In this document: one piece after another, positions 42,710 to 55,086 of the stretch | Position numbering within the stretch: position 1 is the stretch's first letter | How the letters are laid out: the number at the start of each line of letters is the position of its first letter | Assembly (NCBI GenBank): GCA_030686995.1 | Contig: CM060702.1 | Location: 69,345,440 to 69,409,439 of the forward strand | Reading direction: 5' to 3' | Length of the DNA: 64,000 bases | Source: Artemisia argyi | Taxonomy: Eukaryota > Streptophyta > Magnoliopsida > Asterales > Asteraceae | Notes under the pieces: generated by a model | Told to the model about the DNA's origin: nothing | The model's input: the letters and a program-made list of their open reading frames with translations, nothing else | Databases searched by the model: none | Program-made: the position numbers and the translations under genes

Positions 42710-43049
42710 GAGCACAAGGTGCAAACGACGAAGCACCCCTCGCCGTCCTAGGTGGCAAAGACAACGGCGAGCCGTTGCTCGCCGCCACACCAAACGGCCC
42801 TCGCCGTTGGTCACCTCCCCGTGGCCACGGCGAAGGTGAAACTCTGACAAAGTGGCAGATTCTTTAATTTTTTTTTCTTTCTTTTTTGTTGGGTTTTATA
42901 TCTTGTGTTTGTGTTGGAGAAATGAGTGAAAGGAAGTGATGATGTTAAGGTTTTTTTGTGTATGAATGAAAGTGAGTTTAGTGTGTGTTTTGGTTGGAGA
43001 AGAAGACACAGCAACAGTTTTTTTTGTTTTTTTTTTTGTTACACAGTTG

Positions 43050-43098
<49 letters not shown>

Positions 43099-43334
43099 AT
43101 GAAATAAAATTAATATGTTGTGTTATTTTCAAGTATTTGTGAAAAGAATTTAATTTTTTTAATGAAATGAATAAAAAATAAATGTGTAAGAGGTGGGACC
43201 CTAATGGAGAAGTTGGGGTTTGTTGTTTGGTGAGGGGGGGTTTGTTGTGGTTAGTTGAAGTTGAGATGTTTTGGTGATGTGACATGGTGGGGCCCGAATG
43301 GGGAGGCAATGCCTCAACTTTGCACCTTGTGCTC
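42710..43334. mobile_element. PIF/Harbinger (Tourist-like) non-autonomous element, 625 bp
   Basis: Terminal inverted repeats GAGCACAAGGTGCAAA at both ends with TAA duplications (42707-42709, 43335-43337). The interior starts with a GC-rich block (GGCGAGCCGTTGCTCGCCGCC), then AT-rich DNA with a T run of about 47 (43051-43097). No transposase. Confidence 0.88.
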
Positions 43335-43337
43335 TAA

Positions 43338-44349
43338 TCATCCATTTTTATGCCATCCAACTTTTTTGAACAAAAACATTACTTAGCTGAAATCAAATCG
43401 TCATAGGCTTTAGAAGGGGTGCATTGAAACATGTATGAGCCATGCCGCCATGGGCTATATAATCAGATATTTACTGGGCCAAAGCATTTGCTATTTTTCT
43501 TAACATAATCCCTTTTTGCCACAGACTCACAGAGAACTATGTTTTTTACAATCCATGTTTAATAAATTAAACTGATTTTAATACCAAAAATCCGTATATG
43601 CACAAAATTATAAATATCAAAATAAAATTATGTGTGTGATATGTCATGAATAGACGAGATAGTACATGCAACGACTCGTGTAATACTTTCAATAAATTAT
43701 AAGTAAGGATATCCAGTAAAGAACTTTTTAACTATCCGCGTTTTAATAAGCAATGTGTACACGGGTTAAACAATTGAAAACTGGTAAAGTTATTATTATC
43801 AACGTATATTAAACTACATTTGATTTAGATGAAACAATGTGCACATGCACCTTTACCTCCTCAAATATATGTTTACAAAAATAATTATGGCGGTTTTAAA
43901 AATAATGTATAGGATTCATCTAACTTGATGAAATGCATTTAATATATGCATATGCATCTAATTATTTGTTAGAAAATATATTATGGTGCATAACTGCATT
44001 TAAATGATTAAGGATGCATGTAATTCAAGTCGATGCATCTCAAATATGTGTCTATAGTTATTTCTCATTCTTCTTATTTTAAGTTTTCATCTCATTTGAT
44101 CCTAAGCTTACGATTAAAATGTATAAGTTCAAATGTTAAAATATACAGTAATAATTAGTTATACGTACGAACTTAATGCGTAAAATTCCGATGCCAATAA
44201 AACAAAAATGCTTACTAGTATATCAAACCCTTTGATTATTACTAGTAGATAACTTATTTTTATTTTATTTTTTTATATTATTATTATTATTATTATTATT
44301 AACAGAAGATACCTTTTGGTTTTAAATTTGTTGACCAATAGATAAACTT
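43338..44349. other. Unassigned AT-rich DNA
   Basis: No gene. A (TTA)n run lies at about 44276-44302. Confidence 0.5.
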
Positions 44350-44352
44350 TAA

Positions 44353-44580
44353 GGCCCGCTTGGTTCAAAGTTAGAAAAAAGAAAGAGAAAAGGAATGCAA
44401 ATAAATGAGTGGGGTGGTAATCAATCCTTTACCCTTCAATTTACTCTATAATATTTGATTACCTACTACGGGGTAATAAATACCTTTGCACTTCATAACC
44501 AAACACCATAATTTAAGTGAGGTGAGCCCTTTTGAACCCCTTACCATTCCCCACCCTCTTAATCCCCCACCAAGCACCCC
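44353..44580. mobile_element. Small Tourist-like MITE, 228 bp
   Basis: Left GGCCCGCTTGGT and right, reversed, GGGGTGCTTGGT, flanked by TAA on both sides (44350-44352, 44581-44583). Repeats are short and imperfect, so confidence is moderate. Confidence 0.6.
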
Positions 44581-44843
44581 TAAATGCTTACTCTCACTGT
44601 CCCAAACTAACTGGTCTTCGACCAAATACAAAATAGTTTAAAAAAAGTACGATAATTACTAAATCTTTATTAAGTTTTTTAAAGTGACAACTTTATCTTT
44701 TACTAATTAATTAACGCATTTAAAGTTTGTAATAATAATAAAAAATAAGTCAATTTGATAAACTCAGCAAAAATATACAAGCTACTTTTCATATTTTAAC
44801 GACTTGAACAAAAAACCTTTTTATTAACATATAGGCTATATTT

Positions 44844-45188
44844 GGCGCAGAGTTTTTTGAAGTTTTTTGAGCCGATGAGCGGTGAGCAATAAGCTTTTTG
44901 ATTTTTGGTGTTCGTTTGGCAAAAGAGTGGTGAGTTTTGCTATTTTTTAAGAAAACTTATTTTCCAATGCTTCTTTAAAAAGCCGTGAGCGGCGAGCAGT
45001 GAGCTGTGATTATGATTGGCGTGAAGCTTTTTGGAGCTTTTTTGGGCGATGAGCGGTGAGTAATGAGTTTTTTGATTTTTGTTGTTTATTTGACAAAGAA
45101 GTGGTGAGCTTTGCTATATTTTAAAAATGCTTATTTTTTCAATGCTTCTTTAAAAGGCTGTGAGTGGTGAGCTGTGACTATTGCTTAC
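44844..45188. repeat. Tandem dimer, 174-bp unit, inside a probable hAT remnant
   Basis: GGCG(C/T)(A/G)AG.TTTTT then GCGATGAGCGGTGAG begins at 44844 and again at 45018; both units continue through ATGCTTCTTTAAAA and GTGAGCTGTGA. The outer words TTTGGC and ACCAAACAC suggest an old DNA transposon. Confidence 0.8.
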
Positions 45189-45629
45189 AGCTCACTGCTA
45201 CTTTTACCAAACACACCCAAAATAAACTCATTCTCAACCATTGATTGATTACACTCTTAATATCATCTCTTCCCGTCTTGCACCATCACCATCTTTGTCG
45301 TCTCTATCAAACCACCTACGGGGTCGTCATTGCCACCAGCACCATCTCATTCTAAAAAGACTTCCATGTTGTTAAAGGAGACTCATTCTCAACAATTGTT
45401 TAAGTTAACATAAACTAAAACAAAAACACAAAACATAAGTCTACAACTGTTCGAAAGTATCATGCGCACTTCATATAATTAATCTAGTGACAGTTGTTTT
45501 ATTTAATTCGATAACGGCTCTAATAAATAATTCTCAATTCAATTCGCATAATCAAGATAAAAAAAAATAATAATAATAATAATAAAAAAAAAAAAAAAAC
45601 CCTTCCATGTTGATGAATAATACTGATAG
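45189..45629. other. Unassigned
   Basis: No gene. An (AAT)n/A-rich run lies at about 45562-45599. Confidence 0.5.
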
Positions 45630-45664
45630 CAGGGTACCCGCACGATGCGGCTGCGAGTACCCTG
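45630..45664. repeat. Strong inverted repeat (hairpin)
   Basis: Arms CAGGGTACCCGCA and TGCGAGTACCCTG pair at 12 of 13 positions around a 9-nt loop. The GC-rich stem stands out in AT-rich DNA and resembles a Helitron terminal hairpin, but no CTRR follows on either strand. Confidence 0.7.
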
Positions 45665-47001
45665 TGACTATATTTTCTGGCAATGTGATATTATGCGGTC
45701 ATATTTTTTTTTATCAATTAATTTACAAATAACAATAAATTTAGTTAAGACATTTTTATAATTGCAAGTAGTTAAAATGTTATGTGATTGTCAACGCGTT
45801 GTTGTGGTGATAAGGAGGCGGATATTGGTTGCATGACTATATAGGAGGTCGTGATGGTCGACATTAACGGGTAGTTGTAAATAACTAAAAGATTGCGTGA
45901 TCACATACTTATGCATATCATTTATAACATAAAACTTTTTGATGTGTTTAACAATGTATGTAGTTTAACACAACAAACTTAAGACAAAAAAATTTCAGAA
46001 AAATTCTTCCCTTATTTAAAGTTAGTTAACTAAAATTTTCAAAAACAAAATTATTTCTTTTTTGGTTTTACAAGCACAACAAATATTTTTGAGTCCAACG
46101 AATTGCAGCCCACTTTATGTGCAGTGAAATTAGCTCAAGTCCAATAATAATACCTCCCTAATTTAACTTACCCTAATTTCACACCACTTTCACGCAGCCA
46201 CAAACTCTTTCCACATATCTTTTCCTTTTGACAAGAAATCAGTTCTAACCTTTCTTGTATATTTCTTCAAAAACCGATTGACCAATGTAATCAACAGATG
46301 AGACCCTTTTATGATTTTTGTTATGCTTAAACACACGAACTGTAAACATGCTTATCTTGTCTTGTTCTTCAAAGCACACAAGACCACTACTTCAAGATCT
46401 CTACTTGAGGCCTGAGATGACAGTGATTTTAGGATAGAGACTGTTTTGTATTTTGTTGTTAGTTAAATGGCAATGTTGTGTAAGAGTTTAACGGTTATGA
46501 GTTTTGGAGCCGATCGACCGATTGGGACCTTGGAATATTCATGTGTGAAGCTTACTTATATTATACTGTGGTTAAAATGTTGTATTTTTCAATGAAGGGG
46601 GGGGGGGGGGGGGGGTTTAATAGTGTATTAATTTTATTATATGAGTAGTGTGTTTTTAGTTTTATGCGTGCTTTACATACTTGTGGATTGTGCTTTACAT
46701 TTTGTATTAATTAGTGAAGGGGTGTATTAATTAATAATATTAATGTTGTTTGATAAAAAATGGTCTGAAAATGACACCATGCTTATTTTTGTTGTACCAT
46801 ATGCTTGTTTTGTTGTAATTATGAAAATTGAGTGCATTAAAGTGTTATAAACCATGCTTTATTTTTTGTAAGTCTGAAAATTTTGGAGAGAGATTCATTT
46901 GTGCATTATATGTAGTATAGATAATAATATTAAATATTTGAATGCTATTATATTGATCAATAATAATTGTTTAGTGTTATTTGTAACGAGTAATTCAGAC
47001 C
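45665..47001. other. Probable Helitron interior, non-coding
   Basis: No gene seen. A G run lies at about 46597-46616. It ends at the Helitron terminus below; the 5' end was not identified. Confidence 0.4.
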
Positions 47002-47028
47002 CGTGCGTTGCACACGGGCTTTATCTAA
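47002..47028 (+). mobile_element. Helitron 3' terminus
   Basis: Hairpin CCCGTGCGTTGCACACGGG, a short spacer, then CTAA followed by T: the CTRR/T ending of plant Helitrons. Confidence 0.65.
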
Positions 47029-47105
47029 TTGGTCATAGTGTAATGTACAATAATTTTTTTCGTTATTAGACTTTTGTAAGTATTGACTTAGTTGATCGGT
47101 AAATT

Positions 47106-47261
47106 TTATATTTAAACTTTTTATGACATATTAATAGTTATTTATAAAGTTTATATTTTGTATTTATTCTCAAGATTGTAACATTATATTTAAACTTTTT
47201 ACGACATATTAGTAGTTATTTATAAAGTTTATATTTTGTATTTATTCTCAAGATTGTAACA
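47106..47261. repeat. Tandem duplication, 78-bp unit
   Basis: Two nearly identical copies starting TTATATTTAAAC at 47106 and 47184. Confidence 0.92.
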
Positions 47262-47287
47262 TCCCTTTATTTTGATATAAAACTAAT

Positions 47288-47575
47288 ATGTAATCTTCGA
47301 CACATATTCTCGTCATTATATATCTAAGTTGTGATTGTGTCACACCTTTTTTGAGCATGGCACACATTTAAAACAGTTTATTGACATGTAAGCTTCGGCA
47401 CTTATTTTCATCATTATATTTCTAAATTGTGATGGTATCACACCTTTTTTAAGCATGACACACATTTAAAATAGTTTATTGACCATAAGTTCCTAAGTTG
47501 TGATGTTACATCAACTTTTGTTGGTCAATAAGTTCTTAAGTTGTGATGTTACCACAACTTTTGTTAGCATGACAT
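47288..47575. repeat. Tandem duplication, 98-bp unit, with a shorter trailing repeat
   Basis: Copies at 47288 and 47386 share TTCG.CAC, TCACACCTTTTTT and CACACATTTAAAA. From 47486 a unit of about 43 bp (ATAAGTTC.TAAGTTGTGATG) repeats twice. Confidence 0.85.
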
Positions 47576-47945
47576 GAAAAATGCTGGTGCCTTTATTTTT
47601 GTCAGTTTTAATTGAGGTCGAGTCAAAAACTATGTTTGCCACTAATTTTCGTCATAAATAACTTGGGTTGCCTCAGGACCCGTGCGAAAATGATTGTGTA
47701 AATTGTCGGGTTGTTAGTATGATGGTGAGGCGCAAATATACAACAATAGTTTATTTACATTAAAAGAGTATATGTGAAGAGACTTTTTTCAAGATGTTAC
47801 ATTGAAAAGAGTCTCTTCAAATGTAATTTTTTAATATGTATAAGTTATATAAATTATTTTAAATATGAAGCGATGACATTAATGTTGAAGACCTTTTATA
47901 TTCATCCCCGTGCGATGCATACAAGTTTGGAATGCCTCAGGACCC

Positions 47946-47971
47946 ATGCAATGCACATATGGTAGATCTAA
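47946..47971 (+). mobile_element. Degenerate Helitron 3' terminus
   Basis: CCCATGCAATGCACATATGG then CTAA/T, a decayed form of the hairpin ending at 47028. Similar CCCGTGCGA words occur near 47682 and 47908, so several Helitron ends cluster here. Confidence 0.45.
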
Positions 47972-47972
47972 T

Positions 47973-48960
47973 TGTTTTTTACGTAATGTTCGGGACTAAT
48001 TTTCTGTTCATGTTTGAAACTCTCATTTTTTGTGAAAGACGGATTTCATTGTTCAAATAAATGACATTATTAAAAGCGAACTATAAAACAAATTTCCTTT
48101 TTAACAAAACTATAAAAACATAAAACATTAAAGTAATTAGTATATTCAAGAGTATAAATTATAACTCGTATAATAAAAAATCAAATCCAATGACCCAAGT
48201 CCGAATCATAAACCCGCTCCAATCAATCAATAGATCCGACATTTAACTAAACACAATTTTCTTCTCCTTTATATACTTCTTCGATTTAGAAAATTCTCAT
48301 TATTAAGATGATAGTGTGAAGATATTTTTATTATATACTACCCTATTTTCAATATGTAACATCGACATAATTTATACAGTCATATGAAATGTCAAAGTCA
48401 CGCAATATTCCAAGACGTTTAATTAAGAAAGTGACATTAACACACCGCAAAACAAAAAACTACATAAAGAGCAAAACTATTAAAATGCACCAACAAAGTG
48501 TAGTAATAATTATTGACTAAAACTTGAATGCTTGTCACATTATTTTTAATAAACTTAATTGCTAACGAATCAATAGTATTAGCCCGTTTATCAGTATTAC
48601 ATGAAGCAAAATATAGCATGTTTGATTTGTAACGTACTATTAATATGAATGCTAAGTATTCATTCCACCGGTGGCCGTGGCGTTGTTCTTGTTGTTGTTG
48701 TCTTTGTCGTTGTTGTTCATTGGCCTTTTGCATGTTTTGTTTTTGATAAAATTTTTGTGACTTCTCGATCTATTTCTTTAATGCTACTTGACGCGCTGCA
48801 AAAAACAATTAGATATAGTTGATCGTTAGTAACTTAAATACAGTTTATCAATATATCGCATTTTCGATCAAATTGAAAATGTTGAAAATGTTCGTGCATG
48901 TTCCACTTAACAGATAAGACAACGATGTGTAGGATCTCTTAAACCATTACAGAAGATGGT
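47973..48960. other. Unassigned, with a possible exon-like piece on minus strand
   Basis: On the minus strand a TTTTTTGCAG acceptor (about 48800) is followed by an open frame ASSSIKEIDREVTKILSKTK to a TGA near 48720. It could be the last exon of a captured gene (Helitrons carry such pieces) or chance. I cannot name it. The frame at 48437-48733 begins with a Gln/Arg-rich stretch from a simple repeat and is unlikely to be real. Confidence 0.25.
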
Positions 48961-49032
48961 GTTACTACCAAACCTCCTAAGCACCGGCTTTATGATGTTA
49001 CTACCAAACCTCCTATGCACAATCTTTATGTC
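48961..49032. repeat. Tandem duplication, 36-bp unit
   Basis: GTTACTACCAAACCTCCTA starts at 48961 and again at 48997. Confidence 0.85.
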
Positions 49033-49719
49033 TGTAGAACCGTAGAGGGGGGGGGGGGATGAATACAGTTTCTTTGGCTTTTTAAATGTTTAAAAACTTT
49101 AAGCCAAAGAGAACACCAAGTGGTTGTACAATAATCCAACAACCACTAACACAACCAAAGTATATAAAGCAAGTAAGAACACAATGATATATACTGGTTC
49201 GAGATGGGGGGTTTATACCATCCGTACGTCCAGTTGCGAATCCGCGACTTCGATACTATTCACCAGTATAATCCTTTCGGTGGACTACAAACCGTTACAA
49301 TTCACTCTACCGATATTCGCCAATATCGATGCTCACAAAGAAAGAGTTACTCCCACGGTATTCCGCCCTCGGAAACCACCCTAAAGAATCTCATGATTCG
49401 ACTTACACTTGGTCACCTAGACCACAACCAAAACTTCCACCCGGAAGTATCAAACCCAAACTAGATCCCCAATGATCTAGGCTTGGTCACCAAGACACAA
49501 GACTTCCCTTACAAACAATTGAATGAATGAATAAGTGTTTGTTCAATCAAGCCCTAACCTAACCTAGTGACTCGATTCTAGTAGAAAGGGTATAGATAAG
49601 AAGACCCTCGAGACAATCACAAGAGTGGATTAGGTTCTTATGATTCTTCCCTTGCAAGGAGATGTGTTCTTTCAAAGAATGTTAGTGTGTAACTAAGAAC
49701 ACAAGAGAGATAGAGAGAC

Positions 49720-51128
49720 TGATGCGTAGGGATTGCACCAGGCTTTACCTCTCAAGGGATCTTGAGAAGCTTACAACCCCCACCAGGCAGTGTACCTGAT
49801 CGATGTAGTATAGTATAATGACAAGTACCGGGGGATTGATCGTTCAGCTAGGAATAGTGTCGCTAGGATTAGAAAACCTAAATACTAGATCTAGAGATGA
49901 GGGATGATTCTTTTTGTATTTTTATATTTTTTAGAAAGCAAATTAAAATCTCGGGTTTGAAGGATTTGGGGCGGAATTAGTTGCTAGTCAACTAACCCAA
50001 TACTAAAGATGCAATCAAAATAAAATACTAAAATGAAAATAAACTATATTAAACTGAAGTTGTGAGCAATATGTGGGAAAAATGTGTTTACTTAGATTTC
50101 ACTACTCCCTAGATATCTTTTACACGTTAATTACTTGTTATAGTTGCGTGGATGACGGATTGTATTCCTTAATACCATTCATGGGGTGGCATACTTACTT
50201 CCCCAATCCTATGAGTGCCTACTTCACTCCTATGTCGAGCCTGCAAGAAGCTCCTAACATGGGATCATTAGAATTTACTCATGCATTAAATACAACCAAT
50301 AAAACCTAGTACACATCGGTTCATGTTTCCTAAGACGTTCAAGCATGTTACCAATTAGATATCTGTCAGTTTTCTTAAGCCTAACATTGAAATCATTCAT
50401 CCAATACAACCATAAACAAGTAATCAACACATAATTAACATCTAGGTTTCATTAGATCTAAGCAAACACAAGATAGATCTAGCCTAACATGGTGAAATCA
50501 AGACAAGCACAAGATATAGACAACCAACACATAGACATATTGATTGAATTAAGAGAAGACTTATCTCAATAGCACATGTAAGGATTCAAGGGTTGAAAAC
50601 CCTTGAAAAGCTGTAAAATTCATATGAGGTTCGGCCCTAGGGTATCTCCACACTTGTTCCTTTTTTATGAAAGAAAATTAGGAAACTATATATAGATTTT
50701 AGGAGGTGACGGCGTCAAGAACAAAGGTCTGACGCTGTCATCTCGCCGCCCAATAATTCCTCGGACTGCCTTGATCTACATCTGACGCCGTCATGTAGTC
50801 CCTTTTTGCAGGCCGTCACACAATTAACTCTTGATGCTCTACTTGTGACGCCTTCATGTTTGTACTGGGTCATCATGGTTTTTACTCTTGACGCCATCAT
50901 GAATGTCCTCTTGACGCCGTCATATACTGTTCCCAGCATTGAAAATTAAGTCTTTGGCGTTTTCTTCACTTTTATGCTCCAAAAACGTCCGAATTGCTTC
51001 CTTTTCCAGATTTCACTCCCAAAGTACCTAAAATCACAAAAGGAACGATTTAGGGTAATATTTGATCAAATAAATTCAATTCCGGGCTTAAATGACCCCC
51101 TAAAAGTGGTTCATTTTTCGCCTCATCA
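49720..51128 (-). mobile_element. Gypsy element B, 3' LTR
   Basis: 1409 bp, reverse of the element A LTR with many substitutions; TGATGCG...CCTCATCA on the plus strand. Confidence 0.93.
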
Positions 51129-51707
51129 TATACCCTTACACTTGAGATTTGCTTGTTCTCAAGCAAATGCGCTTTTATTCTAATCAAAATACAAGTTAGG
51201 GGTCATTTAACACTAATATAAAAGTAATTAAAACAAATAATTGTTCCAATAAAGACCAAAGACAAGCACGGAGGTCATATACTAGCACTTCACAAATAGT
51301 GTTTAGATACTCACATCTCTCGGGTGTAATAAAGTATAAATTACAATATGGAAACGGGAGATATCTCTCACTACCTGTCATAGCAAAATAGATTACCATA
51401 GGCTTGGGAAAGGATCAAACCTCCACCACATGGCGTAAGCACCTAGGATAAACTATCAAAGAGGTCTTTTAAAGGGTTGTAACGTTAGGTGTAGGGATAT
51501 GAAATACACGGTTTTGTTGGATACAGGCAGTTTTTACTGGTGGCGATTTAACAATCTTGGTTAATTACATGTACAATATGGCGTTGCTAAGCCAAGACTA
51601 GACTCGACTTAAGCTAATAAATTAAAAAATAACCAAAACATAACATAGAATAAAAAGGGATGGCAGTCCGTATGTTTTTTCTCTTTTTCTTTTTCTCTCT
51701 CTCTTTT

Positions 51708-51744
<37 letters not shown>

Positions 51745-53597
51745 ATACACTCTTACCCTACCATCCAAAATAATACATCATAGGGAATGAAAATTCCTCT
51801 TACACTTGAATTTTTACATACTTTACAATAAACTAATCTAATGACTCGAATTAAGAAAATCAAAACACTTAAAGTACTTTTAAGATTATCGTACATATGG
51901 GGGTAATAAATGATGTTCTTCCCCATTACTCCACAAAATAAGTACTTTACCCATGAGTCCCAATCGTCCCAAAACAATATGTACAAGGATATGACTCGAC
52001 TTAGCAACCATGTAATCAATTAGATAGTTAACTTATGGTTTAACAAATAACAATAATGCACTAAAGATGAGTGCATACACGGAAGGCTAAGGCGATTTGG
52101 GTGTACATTTAAGTGGGGTGTAACAAATTCTTCCTTTAAGTAAAATGCTTAAAGTTAGAAACGAAAAGATAGGTTTGGAGGGGTGTACTAGGGGTTTCGT
52201 GTACTAAAAATGAGTACAACGGTAAGGTGTGGGAAAAATTAGTTGACTTAACTAGCCAAGTAATATGACTTAAATAGTCAAGTAATTATGATACGGGTTT
52301 AATACAAGGGTGATCCTAATGCCTCTTATCATGTAGTAAATCCTACCACACGAATGTAGTCTCACTAGCGGTCTCGGGATGCATCACTAACGCAAGTTCT
52401 AGAATCTAAATGCTACCGGTACACTCATAAGCACTAATAGTGAATGCTTTTCTTATCAAATCTAAAGGCGAACCTTACATATTTGGGTGGAAAATTTTTC
52501 TGAATAGTACGGTTTTGTGCTAGTCATATAATCTCCTATCCATGAGACGCTTGCTATGGCTAAAGTTTCACTCCTAAATGTTGTAAAAAATTTTAAATTT
52601 GGCGCTAAAATTGCACTAACAAGCATTTCTCATTGTTTTATTACACATCTACTATCAAACAAACAAACTCAAGCGAAAGTGTATTTGTAAGGTATCATCA
52701 TTTTACCCTCCCCTTACACTTAAGATGAACATTGTCCCCAATGTTCAAGTAAAGAATGTAAAAGTGAAAAAGTAAAAAGAATGAAATCAAATACTCCCCT
52801 GATTCGCTCGGTATGGATAATAAGGTGGCCAGGTTAGATCTTCCTCCAAGAAAATGAACAATCAAAGCTTCCCTTCCAGAAAAATAAATCATCTTCTTGT
52901 CATACATAACCTGTAAATCTTGAGAAAACAGACAAGACAACCTCGCATAAAATCGGCGGCAATCTACATAAGTTACTAAATCCTAGAAAACAAAATAAGA
53001 TATAATGCTTGTGGAATGAAGTTTGCAGATTTCCTGGAGATTATAAAACTAATAATTCAACAAAGACTTTAAGACTCCGTTAGAAAAACAAAACTGGTAA
53101 AATTTCCAAATTTTTACACGTGATGCCGTCAAGAGCAAGCTCATGACGCCGTTAGAAGTGACCTACAGAAATTCTTATGTTAAGTTTCCAGAAAATTTCT
53201 GGAAAAACTTGGTTCTACTTCCTGGAAAATCCTGCAAAACTTCATTATGACTCGATACAAGCATTTGACTCTAACAAATACGAATATACATGTTCACTTA
53301 ATATTGTGGAGAATCATGATCAGTTTGTATCTTAAAAACATATTTGGGGTTTCCCCTTACACTTATCTTTTGCAAAAATACCTTTGGGCGAAGTTAAGAC
53401 TAGGCCAAACAACAAAGTAAAGTATTTCCACTATTTAGTTTGAAACATGATCTACCAACAATAAAAATAAAGCATGCATACGGAAACAAATAACAATTAA
53501 ACAAACAAACAAACAGACAAACAAACAAATAAATAAAGCTTGGGTTGCCTCCCAATAAGCGCTTGTTTTTGTTCGAGTCACGAGCCTGACTCTACCC

Positions 53598-54172
53598 TTA
53601 TTTAACGGAGATAGGGGAGGTTTTCCCTACACTTAGGGTTAAGTACGGGTGGAAGTAGCGATACACACCCTTAGGGTGGAAATATGCCACGTGAGGAAAG
53701 AGTGGTGGATGAATTATATGCTCAAAGGGGTGTGCTCCTATCATCATAACCTTACCTAATTCAATCGGGTTAATGGTTAGATTAAGATTTTCTCTTAGAA
53801 AGGGATCATTTTCTATCAACTTCAAGAGACTCCTAGTTGGGAATCCATCTTGACCTAATAAACCCGGTTTAAACCCATAATGTGTCTTGTGATCAATCAT
53901 AAATGGGTGATGTAAGCATGTAAGGTCATTTTCCACTCCAATATTGGCTTCCTCTCTACAAGGCTTAGAGTCAACTACCTTTATCCTAAGACTACCCGGA
54001 CTATATGGTTTGATGGGTGGATCGGAACCTATTTCAATTCCTAAATTTTCATCCAAGGATGGAAGATTAGGTAATGGTTTTGGTTGAGGCTCCAGTTCAT
54101 CAAAACTAGGAACTTCCCTAGAACTAAGAGTAAGGTTATCATTATAAGTATTCAAACCTATATCCTCTAGTT
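53598..54172 (-). pseudogene. C-terminal part of the gypsy gag-like gene
   Basis: Matches the last 190 or so residues of the element A protein (NTYNDNLTLSSREVPSFDE..., ending VGKTSPISVK). The N-terminal gag core is gone through the deletion at 54173, so no functional product is expected. Confidence 0.9.
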
Positions 54173-55086
54173 GTGCCTACTTCACTCCTATGTTGAGCTT
54201 GCAAGAAGCTCCTAACATGGGATCATTAGAATTTACTCATGCATTAAATACAACCAATAAAACCTAGTACACATCGGTTCATGTTTCCTAAGACGTTCAA
54301 GCATGTTACCAATTGGAGATCTGCCAGTTTTCTTAAGCCTAACAATGAAATCATTCATTCAATACAACCATAAACAAGTAATCAACACATAATTAACATC
54401 TAGGTTTCATTAGATCTAAGCAAACACAAGATAGATCTAGCCTAACATGGTGAAATCAAGACAAGCACAAGATATAGACAACCAAAACATAGACGTATTG
54501 ATTGAATTAAGAGAAGACTTATCTCAATAGCACATGTAAGGATTCAAGGGTTGAAAACCCTTGAAAAGCTGTAAAATTCGTATGAGGTTCGGCCCTAGGG
54601 TTTCTCCACACTTGTTCCTTTTTTATGAATGAAAATTAGAAAACTATATATAGATTTTAGGAGGTGACGGCGTCAAGAACAAAGGTCTGACGTCGTCATC
54701 TCGCCGCCCAATAATTCCTCGGACTGCCTTGATCTACATCTGACGCCGTCATGTAGTCCCTTTTTGCAGGCCGTCACACAATTAACTCTTGACGCTGTAT
54801 TTGTGACGCCTTCATGTTTGTACTGGGTCGTCATGGTTTTTACTCTTGACGCCGTCAGGAATGTCCTCTTGACGCCGTCATACACTGTTCCCAGCATGGA
54901 AAATTAAGTCTTTGGCGTTTTCTTCACTTTTATGCTCCAAAAACGTCCGAATTACTTCCTTTTCCAGATTTCACTCCCAAAGTACCTAAAATCACAAAAG
55001 GAACGATTTAGGGTAATATTTGATCAAATAAATTCAATTCCGGGCTTAAATGACCCCCTAAAAGTGGTTCATTTTTCGCGTCATCA
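54173..55086 (-). mobile_element. Gypsy element B, truncated 5' LTR
   Basis: About 914 bp from the TG end; still holds the TGACG array and TATA (minus CTATATATAG near 54650) but lacks the LTR 3' part and the primer-binding site. Confidence 0.9.

Larger units (their letters stand above)
49720..55086 (-). mobile_element. Gypsy element B (same family as 21518-28457), internally deleted
   Basis: Minus strand. The 3' LTR is a full 1409 bp (49720-51128). The interior is 51129-54172; the 5' LTR keeps only its first 914 bp or so (54173-55086). Flanks GAGAC (49715-49719) and GATAC (55087-55091) look like a target-site duplication with one change. At 54173 the gag sequence jumps directly into mid-LTR, removing the rest of the LTR, the PBS and the gag N terminus. 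The two parents share CAC at the break. LTRs carry the TGACG palindromes (about 50704-50935, 54662-54893), several decayed by C-to-T-type changes. Confidence 0.92.

Noticed and set aside
42896..43309. 137-codon Lys-run minus-strand frame
   Set aside because: Created by the T run inside the Harbinger-type element.
48961..49032. Possible CRISPR-like repeat
   Set aside because: Only two abutting copies with no spacers, in a plant genome; a simple tandem duplication.
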